Translations under genes and position numbers: made by a program
Assembly: GCA_016875915.1 (NCBI GenBank)
Contig: VGOM01000006.1
Location: 1-64,000 of the forward strand
Source of the DNA: Chloroflexota bacterium
GTDB taxonomy: Bacteria; Chloroflexota; Dehalococcoidia; UBA2247; RBG-13-53-26
DNA length: 64,000 nt
Direction: 5' to 3'
Shown: positions 1 through 8,026 of the stretch, piece after piece
How positions within the stretch are numbered: position 1 is the stretch's first letter
Layout of the letters: each line of letters starts with the position of its first letter
The notes under the pieces: model-generated
What the model was told of the DNA's origin: nothing
Databases searched by the model: none
What the model saw: only the letters and a program-made list of their open reading frames with translations

Positions 1-702
1 GGGGGGGCGGGGGGGGGGGGAGGGGGCGGGCAGACGTTCGAGGGAGAGAGGGTCAGCAGCAGGGATTTGGCGGACGTTATGTTAACTCTCCGACGAAGGG
101 GGGCGGAAAACATCAATTTCGTTACGTCAACTCATTTCCTGCCTCCGGTGATGGAGTCGCTGTCCATGGCCTTCCGGGAGGTACTGGGGCTGCCCCTGGT
201 GTACAACACCTCGGGGTACGAAAAGGCGGAGACCATCGATATCCTGGACGGCATTGTGGACATCTACCTGGCCGACCTGAGGTATGTCACGCCGGAGGCG
301 GCGGAGAGGTACTCCAACGCCCCGGACTACCCGGCGGTCAACCGGGAGGCCCTGCTGAGGATGTACCGCCAGAGGCGGGCCAGGTGGGAGGGCGAGCTGC
401 TGAAGGAGGGCCTGGTGGTCCGCCATCTGGTGCTGCCGGGATACGTTGAGGAGTCGAAGAGGGCGCTCCGCTGGGTGGCGGAGAACACCCCCGGGGCGGT
501 GATCAGCCTGATGTTCCAGTACCAGCCCTACTTCAGGGCCGGCCTCTACCCGGAGATCAACCGCAGAGTGAACGAGGAGGAGTACCACCGGGTGAGAGAC
601 TTCCTGGAGGGGCTGGAACTGGAGGGGTGGTGTCAGGAGCTGTCACCCGAAGAGGGGCTGGCGGGGATACACTTCAGGCCTTCGCTGGAAGGGTTGCTGT
701 AG
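1..702 (+). CDS. Radical SAM protein, PflX-like (COG1313), C-terminal part
   Basis: The frame is open from the first base of the window, so this is the 3' part of a gene that began upstream. The segment GERVSSRDLADVMLTL followed by GAENINFVTSTHF is typical of the PflX-like radical SAM family (relatives of pyruvate formate-lyase activase), as is the late MFQYQPYFRAG region. The CxxxCxxC cluster motif lies outside the window. The first 24 bases are almost pure G and would encode Gly-rich residues where the family has a conserved Cys/Gln/Asn region, so that end is suspect. A TTG at 67 is an internal codon, not a likely start. The target of this enzyme is unknown. Confidence 0.8.
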   Translation, partial: GGAGGGGGGGQTFEGERVSSRDLADVMLTLRRRGAENINFVTSTHFLPPVMESLSMAFREVLGLPLVYNTSGYEKAETIDILDGIVDIYLADLRYVTPEAAERYSNAPDYPAVNREALLRMYRQRRARWEGELLKEGLVVRHLVLPGYVEESKRALRWVAENTPGAVISLMFQYQPYFRAGLYPEINRRVNEEEYHRVRDFLEGLELEGWCQELSPEEGLAGIHFRPSLEGLL

Positions 703-734
703 GACTGGGGAGGCTGCCGCCCGGCGCCGGGCTG

Positions 735-905
735 GTGTAGAGCTTCGTAGATGTCGTTGGGTGGAGTCGTGGCACGCCACCCCGCCCCATGGATCCCGCA
801 TCAAGTGCGGGATGACATGATTAGGGGGAGTGCGGGATGACCCGCCGCAGGCGGACCTGGCGGCATCCCTTGCCCCCCATCACAGGTCGGGTCGGGGACC
901 TGAGG
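735..905. repeat. Dispersed intergenic repeat R1, copy a
   Basis: This roughly 170-base block matches the block starting at 5040 along most of its length and the start of the block at 1037. It holds a strong hairpin (ATCCCGCA at 793-800, TGCGGGAT at 806-813, loop TCAAG) and a second small hairpin (CCGCC-GCA-GGCGG near 842-855). It lies just 3' of a stop codon, as does the copy at 5040. The stretch 703-1279 holds no other intact gene. Confidence 0.75.
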
Positions 906-912
906 CCCACAG

Positions 913-1005
913 GGGCTGGAACTGGAGGGGTGGGCACAGGAACTGTCGCCGGAAGAGGGGCTGGCGGGGATACACTTCAGACCTTCGCTTGAAGGGTTGC
1001 TGTAG
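913..1005 (+). pseudogene. Remnant of a second PflX-like gene (last 30 codons)
   Basis: This segment encodes the same last 30 residues and stop as the radical-SAM gene ending at 702. The two copies differ at six codons, and five of these changes are synonymous; the exception is Cys to Ala after GLELEGW. That pattern suggests a paralogue kept under protein-level selection before its body was lost, rather than a fresh tandem copy. No start or upstream coding sequence remains: the bases before 913 are repeat R1. The downstream sequence also matches the region after 702. Confidence 0.7.
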
Positions 1006-1036
1006 GACGGGGACGCTGCCGCCCGGCGCCGGGCTG

Positions 1037-1200
1037 GTGTAGAGCTTCGTAGATGTCGTTGGGTGGAGTCGTGGCACGCCACCCCGCCCCATGGATCCCG
1101 CATCAAGTGCGGGATGACACCATCGGCTTTTTCAGAGATGACATCGGTGTCGGGTCAGGGACCCGACACCGACCGAACGTACGACTGCCAGGCTAGCGAA
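1037..1200. repeat. Dispersed intergenic repeat R1, copy b
   Basis: It begins with the same 80 bases as copy a, including the ATCCCGCA/TGCGGGAT hairpin at 1095-1115. It then diverges into another palindrome (TGTCGGGTC ... GACCCGACA around 1147-1168). Its end resembles the end of the copy at 5040 (GACACC...GCCAGCGAA). Confidence 0.65.
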
Positions 1201-1279
1201 CCGGCGGGGCAAAGCACCAGCCGCTGCCGGCGGATCAGTCATGGAGCAGACGACGTTGCCGGCAGCAGACCGAAGAGGA

Positions 1280-1453
1280 CTAGGCTTCCGGATGGGGCTC
1301 TGCTGCTTCCTTCTTGTGCCTGACGTGGGGCTTCTTCAGCGGCTTGATGAATGGCTCATCGGGGTGTAGTTGGGGTTTGAAGCCCCGCTTGCCCAGCTTG
1401 CTGTGCTTGCTGCGGCTCTTCTTGGCCGCCTTGAGTTGCGATCTGCCCGACAT
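1280..1453 (-). CDS. Small basic protein (57 aa) at the end of the sodium-pump operon
   Basis: Unrecognised small protein starting MSGRSQLKAAKKSRSKHSK, rich in Lys, Arg and His with a Pro/His tail. The start is well supported by GGGAGGAG ahead of the ATG, and the gene begins only about 18 bases after the beta-subunit stop on the same strand, so it is probably co-transcribed with the sodium-pump genes. There is no membrane segment or Cys motif. The composition suits nucleic-acid or ribosome binding, but that is only inference. Confidence 0.6.
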   Translation of the reverse strand: MSGRSQLKAAKKSRSKHSKLGKRGFKPQLHPDEPFIKPLKKPHVRHKKEAAEPHPEA

Positions 1454-1471
1454 ATTTCACACTCCTCCCAC

Positions 1472-2641
1472 CTAGGGCGCCGCCACCATCTCCGGCACCA
1501 GGGATATCAGCACTCCGGCGGCGATGGCCGTGCCGATGACGCCGGCCACGTTGGGGCCCATGGCATGCATCAGAATGAAATTACCGGGGTCTTCCCTCTG
1601 GGCCTCCTTCTGGCAGACCCGGGCCGCCATGGGCACGGCGGAAACCCCGGCGGCCCCAATGATGGGGTTGACCTTGCCCCGGGAGATCCAGTACATCAGC
1701 TTGCCCAGCATAACGCCGCCGGCGGTGGCAATCACGAAGGCGAAGGCCCCCAGGATGAATATCTTGATGACATACCAATTCAGGAAGACCTCGGCAGTCA
1801 TGGTGGACCCCACTGTGATCCCCAGGATGATGGTGACGATATTCATCAGCTCGTTCTGGGCAGCGCTGGAAAGCCGCTCCACCACCAGGCACTCGCGGAG
1901 CAGGTTGCCGAAGGCGAACATGCCGATCAGGGGCGCGGCATGAGGCACCAGCACACCGACAACGAGAGCCATGATGATGGGGAGGAGGATCTTGGCCAGC
2001 TTGGGAACCGGCCGGGGGGCGTACTCCATCCTGACCAGCCTCTCTTTCCGGGTGGTCAGCAGCCTGATCACCGGTGGCTGGAGCACCGGGACAAGGGCCA
2101 TGTAGGAATAGGCGGCCACGGCCACCGGGCCGAGGATATCTTTGCCCCCGATCTCCTGCATCTTGGTGGCCACATAGATGGTGGTCGGGCCGTCGGCACC
2201 GCCGATGATGCCGATGGAGGCCGCCTCGGTGAGGGCAAAGCCCAGGGCCACCGCCCCGGTAAGGGCCACGAAGACGCCGAGCTGAGCGGCAGCGCCCAGG
2301 AGCAGCGTATAGGGGTAATTCAACACCGGGGTGAAGTCCGTCAGCGCCCCCAGTCCCAGGAAGATGAGCAGGGGGATGACCTCGGTGCGCAGCAGGTACT
2401 CGTGGAAGTAGTACAGAATGCCGCCAACTTCGTCGCCGACGGGCACCTTGACGATCTCGCCGATGGGGAGATTGGCCAGGATGATGCCGCTGCCGATGCC
2501 CACCAGCAGCAGGGGCTCGAAGTTCCGCCTGATGCCCAGATAGAGGAGGACGCAGCCGATGGCCATCATGGCCAGCAGCCGGGGGTCATCACCGATCCCG
2601 GTGAAGCCCTCCAAGAGCTTCTCTAGGCTCTCCCAATCCAA
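1472..2641 (-). CDS. oadB: Sodium-pump decarboxylase beta subunit (OadB/MmdB/GcdB family)
   Basis: Membrane subunit that couples decarboxylation of the biotin-bound carboxyl group to Na+ export. The 389 aa are close to the family norm and contain many hydrophobic segments. The family hallmark GGADGPTTIY (around residue 148) carries the Asp implicated in Na+ and proton handling, and the GAAGVSAVPMAARV and NFILMHAMGPNVAGVIG regions are also typical. It follows the biotin carrier by about 20 bases. The carboxyltransferase alpha subunit is not in the window, so the substrate (oxaloacetate, methylmalonyl-CoA, glutaconyl-CoA or malonate) cannot be decided; the gene symbol is for the family. Confidence 0.93.
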   Translation of the reverse strand: MDWESLEKLLEGFTGIGDDPRLLAMMAIGCVLLYLGIRRNFEPLLLVGIGSGIILANLPIGEIVKVPVGDEVGGILYYFHEYLLRTEVIPLLIFLGLGALTDFTPVLNYPYTLLLGAAAQLGVFVALTGAVALGFALTEAASIGIIGGADGPTTIYVATKMQEIGGKDILGPVAVAAYSYMALVPVLQPPVIRLLTTRKERLVRMEYAPRPVPKLAKILLPIIMALVVGVLVPHAAPLIGMFAFGNLLRECLVVERLSSAAQNELMNIVTIILGITVGSTMTAEVFLNWYVIKIFILGAFAFVIATAGGVMLGKLMYWISRGKVNPIIGAAGVSAVPMAARVCQKEAQREDPGNFILMHAMGPNVAGVIGTAIAAGVLISLVPEMVAAP

Positions 2642-2661
2642 GGCGGCTGACTCCCTCTGAC

Positions 2662-3129
2662 CTACTCGATCTCAACCAGGACCGTGCCGTGGACCACGCT
2701 CTGCCCCACGGCGACGCAGACCTTCTTCACCACGCCATCGGCGGTGGCCATGATGTTCAACTCCATCTTCATGGACTCCAGGAGGCAGACCTCCTGCCCC
2801 CGGTGGATGCGGTCGCCATCCTTGACCCTCACCGCCAGGACCACGCCGGGCATGGGGGCGGTGATGTTCTTGCCGCTGCCGGCGGCAGGGGCGGGCGCCG
2901 GGCCCCTGGGCTGATCCGCTGCCGGCCGGGCTGGTGCGGCGGGAGCGGGGGAAGGGACTGAAAACACCGGAACGGCTGCTGCGGCCGGGGCCGACACGGG
3001 GGAATCCTTCTCCAGCTCAACCTGAAAGACCTGGCCATCTACCCTGACCTCAACGGGTGATGCCGCCAGATCGCCCACCTCCACCGTATAGGGTCTGCCG
3101 TTGACGGTTATTCTGAACGTCTTCCCCAT
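2662..3129 (-). CDS. Biotin carrier protein of sodium-pump decarboxylase
   Basis: Has an N-terminal MGKTFRITVNGRPYTVEVGD strand region, a Pro/Ala-rich flexible linker (about residues 45-85) and a C-terminal biotinyl domain. ITAPMPGVVLAV opens the biotinyl domain and ESMKME carries the biotinylated Lys. At 155 aa it matches MmdC/GcdC-type separate carriers. It would shuttle the carboxyl group from an alpha subunit encoded elsewhere to the beta subunit next door. Its start overlaps the end of the upstream gamma-subunit gene by 22 bases, which suggests translational coupling. Confidence 0.92.
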   Translation of the reverse strand: MGKTFRITVNGRPYTVEVGDLAASPVEVRVDGQVFQVELEKDSPVSAPAAAAVPVFSVPSPAPAAPARPAADQPRGPAPAPAAGSGKNITAPMPGVVLAVRVKDGDRIHRGQEVCLLESMKMELNIMATADGVVKKVCVAVGQSVVHGTVLVEIE

Positions 3130-3503
3130 TTGTGCCCTACCTTCCCTCTGGAACGCATCAACTGCTCCCTGCCAGCTGCAGCCCAGGTGCCGCCGGCCGG
3201 AGCACCGGATGGTGGGATGCCTCCCATCAGCACCCCCGAAGGAGCGACTCTGTCCTTCTGCAAAGACAACGCCAGGGCGACGGCCATGGCAGCGATGGCC
3301 TCACCGTCACGTTCGCGGTGTTCAGCCGCTGGAACAGGCACGGCCCTGGTCTGGCCGGCCAGCCCGCCGTTGTTGTTCCGCTGGGACAGTCTGACCACCG
3401 CAGTGGCCGCCACCATGAGGATGAACAGCCCCACGAAGACGACAGCCATGCCGACCACCACCAGCAGGGCCGATTCCTTCAGTGCACTGGTATCGATGTC
3501 CAT
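3108..3503 (-). CDS. Sodium-pump decarboxylase gamma subunit (OadG-like)
   Basis: A 131-aa protein with one N-terminal membrane segment (SALLVVVGMAVVFVGLFILM, residues ~12-31), followed by a polar Pro/Ala-rich tail that includes AIAAMAVALALS. This is the layout of OadG/MmdD, which anchors and assembles the complex. The ATG at 3503 is preferred to an in-frame GTG 24 bases upstream because the protein then begins right before the membrane helix. First gene of the gamma-carrier-beta operon. Sequence is weakly conserved in this family, so context carries much of the call. Confidence 0.8.
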   Translation of the reverse strand: MDIDTSALKESALLVVVGMAVVFVGLFILMVAATAVVRLSQRNNNGGLAGQTRAVPVPAAEHRERDGEAIAAMAVALALSLQKDRVAPSGVLMGGIPPSGAPAGGTWAAAGREQLMRSRGKVGHKWGRRSE

Positions 3504-3847
3504 AGCTAGCCCGCCAGCCTGCCGCACATCACCCGGATGGATGCCGAAGAGGGAAGGTGTGGAGAGGGGTCAGGAGTCTCCCTCACCGAGGGGGCGGCCG
3601 GGCGTATCATACTGGCTATGGATTCTACAGGGTTTGAAGGCCCGTGGCAATTCGAGCGTAGTCCTGCAACTCGGTCGTGAACCAGCCTCCCTGCCGCGGG
3701 ACAGCATACCCTACCGTGGTGAACGCGGGCAAACCGGAAGGGTCGAGGCGGGGCGGGGCGGCAATGGTTGCCGAGCGGCCGGGGCCTTCCTATACTCATA
3801 CCGGGGCAGAGGAGGCGAGGAGCGATTCAGCGAGGGAGGGCGAAGGC

Positions 3848-4303
3848 ATGAAGCAGGCGGACCTCGAAGCAAGGATACGGACACTGGAGGACATCGAAGA
3901 GATCAAGAGGCTGAAGTGCCGGTACTGGCGCTGCCTGGACAGGAAACTGTGGGCCGAGATGGAGGAGTGCTTCGCCAGACGAGCCACAGCGGACTACGGT
4001 CCCAGTTTCCGATTCAGAGGCAGGAAGTCCATAGTGGCCTTCCTGAGGCAGTTCCTGGGCCGGGACTCCGTGACCACCTTCCACATGGGCCACAACGCTG
4101 AGATCGAGATGACCGGCGAGGGCAGAGCCAGGGGCCGGTGGGTGCTGAACGACTTCTTCATCGTGGAGCCAGGCACGAAGAGACGGGGGTGGGGCTTCTA
4201 CGACGACGAGTACGTCAAAGAAGACGGCCAGTGGAAGAAGAAGAGCACCAGACTGACCACCCAGTTCGAGGAGTGGGAGCCGCCCCGGGGCGGGAAGGAA
4301 TAG
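3848..4303 (+). CDS. SnoaL-like (NTF2-fold) domain protein
   Basis: A 151-aa single-domain protein with the pattern LEDIEEIKRLKCRYWRCLDRK near the N-terminus, FRFRGRKSIVAFLRQFLG, THFHMGHNAEIEMTG-like middle strands and FYDDEYVKEDGQWKKKSTRL near the end. This fits the SnoaL_4 group that includes bile-acid dehydratase-like enzymes and many unassigned proteins. The start at 3848 has GAGGGAGG upstream and agrees with family length; a longer in-frame extension to 3677 lacks protein-like composition. A sirtuin gene follows 32 bases later on the same strand. Substrate unknown. Confidence 0.75.
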   Translation: MKQADLEARIRTLEDIEEIKRLKCRYWRCLDRKLWAEMEECFARRATADYGPSFRFRGRKSIVAFLRQFLGRDSVTTFHMGHNAEIEMTGEGRARGRWVLNDFFIVEPGTKRRGWGFYDDEYVKEDGQWKKKSTRLTTQFEEWEPPRGGKE

Positions 4304-4335
4304 CCCGGGGAAGCACGAGGGAGGACAGGGCAAGG

Positions 4336-5040
4336 GTGGCCGCGCCGGACCTGAGCAGGCGGATCGAGACTCTGGCCAGGTGGATGTATGAGGCCAGGCA
4401 CCTGGTGGTGTTCACCGGGGCCGGGATCAGCACCGAGTCGGGCCTGCCGGACTTCCGGGGCCCGGAGGGGATCTGGACCAGGCAGGCCAAGGGGCTGCCC
4501 ACGGAGGGCAAGGACTTCGCCTCAGCGGAGCCGAATCCGGGGCACATGGCCATCGCGGAACTCCAGGAGATGGGCAGGCTGGCCTTCCTCATCTCTCAGA
4601 ACGTGGACAATCTCCACCTGAGGTCGGGTATCCGACCCGAGCTGATCGCCGAGCTGCACGGCAATGTCACCAAGCTGAGATGCGGCACCTGCGAGTTCCT
4701 GATGGACAACTTCGACGACGGGATGCCCTGCCCCGTCTGTGGCGGCCAGATGGCTTCCAGCGTGGTCAACTTCGGCCAGTCGCTGCCCCAGAAGGACCTG
4801 GCCGACGCCTACCAGCAATCGAGGAGAGCCGACCTCTTTCTGGTGGTTGGCTCCAGCCTGGTGGTCACGCCCGCGGCGGACATGCCCCGGGTGGCCCTGA
4901 AGGCAGGCGCCCGCCTGGTGATCATCAATCAGGGCGAGACACCGCTGGACCGGGGGGCCCACCTGCGCTTCCACGAGGGCATCAGCCAGGTGCTGCCGCC
5001 GGCGGTGATCCGGCTGAAGGAGCTGCTCAAGGCTGGGTAG
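4336..5040 (+). CDS. cobB: Sir2-family NAD-dependent protein deacylase
   Basis: Sirtuin of 234 aa. It shows GAGISTESGLPDFRG (NAD binding), SQNVDNLH, the catalytic His in ELHGNV, two CxxC pairs for a structural zinc (RCGTC, PCPVC) and SSVVNFGQSLP. The late VGSSLVVTPAADMP completes the Rossmann part. It removes acyl groups from protein lysines using NAD. The GTG start at 4336 has GGAGGACAGGG upstream and gives a normal length; upstream in-frame codons overlap the SnoaL-like gene. The gene ends directly at repeat R1. Confidence 0.93.
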   Translation: MAAPDLSRRIETLARWMYEARHLVVFTGAGISTESGLPDFRGPEGIWTRQAKGLPTEGKDFASAEPNPGHMAIAELQEMGRLAFLISQNVDNLHLRSGIRPELIAELHGNVTKLRCGTCEFLMDNFDDGMPCPVCGGQMASSVVNFGQSLPQKDLADAYQQSRRADLFLVVGSSLVVTPAADMPRVALKAGARLVIINQGETPLDRGAHLRFHEGISQVLPPAVIRLKELLKAG

Positions 5041-5262
5041 TGCAGGGCTTCGTAGATATCGCTACGTGTAGTTGTGCCACACCACCCCAGCCCTGGATCC
5101 CGCATCAAGTGCGGGATGACATGACGAAGACGGGCGTGCGGGATGACCCGCCGCAGGCGGACCTGACGGCGTCCCTTGCCCCTCATCGCGGGTCGGGTCT
5201 GTCTGCCTCAGGCAGACGACACCCACCCAACACACGACAATCAGGCCAGCGAAGTGTTGGAA
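5040..5262. repeat. Dispersed intergenic repeat R1, copy c
   Basis: This copy starts at the sirtuin stop codon. It carries the ATCCCGCA/TGCGGGAT hairpin (5097-5117), the GATGACCCGCCGCAGGCGG segment, and a third palindrome (TCTGCCTCAGGCAGA near 5200-5214). It matches copy a across about 170 bases. The rest of the gap to 5382 shows no gene. Confidence 0.75.
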
Positions 5263-5382
5263 ACACCACGCCAGAATGATTCCCGGCTCCGTCTGGCCCG
5301 GCGCCCTGAGGGCCGCCTAGCCCGCCGCTGCTCAGTCCGTGACCGTTGGTCTGGCCCGCTGCTTTCGTGCTAGGATGTATCC

Positions 5383-6270
5383 ATGAGGCTGGGTGCGTTC
5401 GAGATCAGGGAACCGGTGCCCCAACTGAAGGAGCCGCACGCCCTGGCGGTGCTCCGTCCCTGGATCGACGTGGGCAACGTGGGCAGCCTGACCCTGTCCG
5501 GCCTGGAGTCCCACTTCAAGGCCACAGAGCTGGCCAGGCTGGCCAAGCCGGGGAACTTCTTCGACTTCACCCGCTACCGCCCCACCCTGTACCTGGAGAA
5601 CGACCGCCGCGAGGTGTGGATCCCCAACACCACCATCACTTACAGCAGAGGGGAGGGCGAAAGCGACTTCCTCTTCCTGCGGCTCCTGGAGCCGCATATG
5701 CTGGCCGAGATCTACATCGATTCCGTGCTCAAGGTCCTGAAGAGGATGGGGGTGAAGCGATACCTGCTGCTGGGCTCGATGTACGACATGGTGCCCTACA
5801 CCCGGCCGCTGCTGATCACCGGAACGGTGAGCAACCTGAAGCTGCAGAACGCGCTGGAGACGGTCCGAGTGGTGGGCAGCGACTACGTGGGCCCGACCAC
5901 CATCGCCTTCCTCATCTCCCAGAAGGCCCCCCTGATGGACATCGAGACGGCCAGCCTGGTGATCCATCTGCCCCAGTACCTCACCCTGGAGAACGACTAC
6001 AGGGGCAAGAAGGGGCTGCTGGAGGTGCTCTCCGCTCTCTACGGGATCCCCATAGCCCGGGAGGACATCGACCAGGCCAAGGAACAGGAGGAATCGGTGA
6101 GGCGGATGGCGGAACACATCATGCAGCAGGAGCCGAGGTACAAGCCCATCCTGGAGCATCTGGAGTCCACCTACGACGCCCGGGTAGGCAAGCAGAAGGG
6201 GGAGACGCCGCTGTCGCCGGAACTGGAGCAACTCCTCCAGGACCTGAGCAAACGATTCGGCCAGCAGTAG
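5383..6270 (+). CDS. PAC2-family protein (proteasome assembly chaperone-like)
   Basis: A 295-aa protein. VLRPWIDVGNVGSLTLSGLESHF is the usual PAC2 opening, and LLEPHMLAEIYIDSVLKVLKRMGVKRYLLLGSMYD and TIAFLISQKAPLMDIET follow in the family order. The fold resembles a purine nucleoside phosphorylase-like hydrolase. In archaea and actinobacteria relatives associate with proteasome or PEP-related functions, but no proteasome gene is visible here. Start choice is the first ATG after the repeat, without a strong ribosome site. Followed by two membrane or secreted proteins on the same strand. Confidence 0.85.
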   Translation: MRLGAFEIREPVPQLKEPHALAVLRPWIDVGNVGSLTLSGLESHFKATELARLAKPGNFFDFTRYRPTLYLENDRREVWIPNTTITYSRGEGESDFLFLRLLEPHMLAEIYIDSVLKVLKRMGVKRYLLLGSMYDMVPYTRPLLITGTVSNLKLQNALETVRVVGSDYVGPTTIAFLISQKAPLMDIETASLVIHLPQYLTLENDYRGKKGLLEVLSALYGIPIAREDIDQAKEQEESVRRMAEHIMQQEPRYKPILEHLESTYDARVGKQKGETPLSPELEQLLQDLSKRFGQQ

Positions 6271-6320
6271 CCCGGGGCGGCCAGCGGTGTGCCAGATGAT
6301 CACCCCGGAGGCGCGGTGAG

Positions 6321-7052
6321 ATGACAACGGCCGGGACCGCGAAGAGGGGCTTCATCAGGGTCTTCTGCCTGCTCTTCCCCCTCATTCTCATCCTGTGGGT
6401 GCTGCTGGTCCTCTACCCTAACCCGGTGAGGCTGGTCACCAGCGTGCAGAGGCTCATTGACCCCGGCGTGGATGCACCGGCGGTGGAACAGGCGGCGGCC
6501 GGGCTTCCCGACGACCCTGCAGCCATTGAGGAGGCCGTGCTGGAGGACATCCCCTACCGCTACGACTGGCAGGCGTACGGCATGCCCTGGTACTTCCCGA
6601 CGGTGAGGGAGGTGCTGCAGAAGGGGGAGGGGGACTGCAAGGGCCGGGCCCTGGTTCTGGCCTCCGTGCTCGAGACCAAGGGCATCCCCTACAGCCTGAA
6701 CACCACCCCCATCCACGTGTGGGTCGACTATGAGGGCAAAGAGGAGACGGACGTCGAGAGCCAGAGGGCCAGCTTCTACCAGATCGATCCGGAGACCGGG
6801 GAGAGGTCCTTCGGGCTGCCCCACATCAACCCCATAGAGGTGATGGACACCTTCTGGGAGGGCTTCTGGGACCCCATGCCGGCAGCGAGGAAGGCCCTGC
6901 TCCTGGCCGGCGTGATCGGGCTGACTGCGGCCCGGGTGATCTGGTCCAGTGAGGTGAGGAGGATGAGGGCGGCCAGGAAGGGCAGGAGGAGTCCGCTGCC
7001 GGCGGCCGGATACCAGGGATGCAACGGAGAGGGGGGAAGAGGCGAGCCGTAG
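6321..7052 (+). CDS. Membrane-anchored transglutaminase-like protein
   Basis: A 243-aa protein with an N-terminal hydrophobic segment (residues ~12-32), then a transglutaminase-like core. GEGDCKGRALVLASVLE carries the candidate Cys, and PIHVWVDYEG carries the His, with an acidic third member plausible in YQIDPETGE. A second hydrophobic stretch lies near residues 195-210, followed by an Arg-rich tail, so the core likely sits outside the membrane between two anchors. The stop is one base before the ATG of the phosphoesterase gene, so the two are likely co-expressed. Confidence 0.75.
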   Translation: MTTAGTAKRGFIRVFCLLFPLILILWVLLVLYPNPVRLVTSVQRLIDPGVDAPAVEQAAAGLPDDPAAIEEAVLEDIPYRYDWQAYGMPWYFPTVREVLQKGEGDCKGRALVLASVLETKGIPYSLNTTPIHVWVDYEGKEETDVESQRASFYQIDPETGERSFGLPHINPIEVMDTFWEGFWDPMPAARKALLLAGVIGLTAARVIWSSEVRRMRAARKGRRSPLPAAGYQGCNGEGGRGEP

Positions 7053-7053
7053 C

Positions 7054-7914
7054 ATGAAGGCGTCCGTTCTATGGCGGAACAAGTTCCGCACCCTGCTCAT
7101 CGCGGCCATCCTGCTCCTGCTGGCACTGTCCATCGTCTCCACCAGGGAGGGGTGCCAGCCCTCCGCGGAACACCTGCCCCGCAACGCCATCGTGGTCTAC
7201 GGGGACAGCCGGAGCGGTCAGCGCGTTCACGATGCCATCGTGAGGGCCATACTCAAGACCGATCCCGCCGCCGTGTTTCACACCGGCGACCTGGTGAACG
7301 ACGGGGCCAGCTCGGCAGACTGGGCCACGTTCAACGGGATCACAGCGGAACTGGCGCAGACCACGCCGTTCTATCCCGCTCTGGGGAACCACGACCTGCC
7401 GCCGGAGCTGTACCTGGACAACTTCGACCTGCCCCACAACGAGAGGTGGTACGCCGTGGAGGTCGAGGGCCGGCACTTCGTGGTGCTGGACAGCAACAGC
7501 GACCTGGCCCCGGGCTCGGAGCAGTACCAGTGGCTCGAGGCCGAGCTGGGCCCGATCGCCGATGAGTTCGCCGCAGTGGTCTTTCACCATCCGGTGCTGA
7601 GCACCGGGAGCCACGGCGACGAACTGGGCCTGGGCTCTGCGCTGATCCCCCTCTTCGAGCAGTACGACGTGGAACTGGTGCTGAACGGCCACGACCATGA
7701 CTACGAGAGGTCCTTCAAGGAGGGCACCTACTACGTGGTCAGCGGCGGGGGAGGGGCACCGCTCCGCGGGCAGTCGGGGAGCAACCCCTACAGTGAGGTG
7801 TTCAAGAGCACCTACCACTTCTGCACGCTGTCCGCCGCCGAGGGCGGAGCAACCTTCGAGGCGTTCGATCTGGACCTCCGCTCCATCGACCGGTTCACCA
7901 TCGAGGAACCCTAG
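7054..7914 (+). CDS. Calcineurin-like metallophosphoesterase, membrane-anchored or secreted
   Basis: A 286-aa protein with an N-terminal hydrophobic segment (residues ~13-30) and the metal-binding series YGDSRSG, HTGDLVND, LGNHDLP, FHHPV and NGHDHDYER. This is the purple-acid-phosphatase-like branch of the calcineurin superfamily, with two metals expected. The position after a transglutaminase-like membrane protein suggests a cell-surface role. Substrate cannot be read from the sequence. The ATG at 7054 begins just after the upstream stop. Confidence 0.88.
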   Translation: MKASVLWRNKFRTLLIAAILLLLALSIVSTREGCQPSAEHLPRNAIVVYGDSRSGQRVHDAIVRAILKTDPAAVFHTGDLVNDGASSADWATFNGITAELAQTTPFYPALGNHDLPPELYLDNFDLPHNERWYAVEVEGRHFVVLDSNSDLAPGSEQYQWLEAELGPIADEFAAVVFHHPVLSTGSHGDELGLGSALIPLFEQYDVELVLNGHDHDYERSFKEGTYYVVSGGGGAPLRGQSGSNPYSEVFKSTYHFCTLSAAEGGATFEAFDLDLRSIDRFTIEEP

Positions 7915-8026
7915 CCGCAGCGGGCACGGGCCGCTGTTCGCGGCCCCGGGCAGGGTCTATAATCTAGATCAGGCGCCGCACTCAGAACGGCGGGGGCAGC
8001 GCCCAGGGACCACAGGGCAGCGGGGC

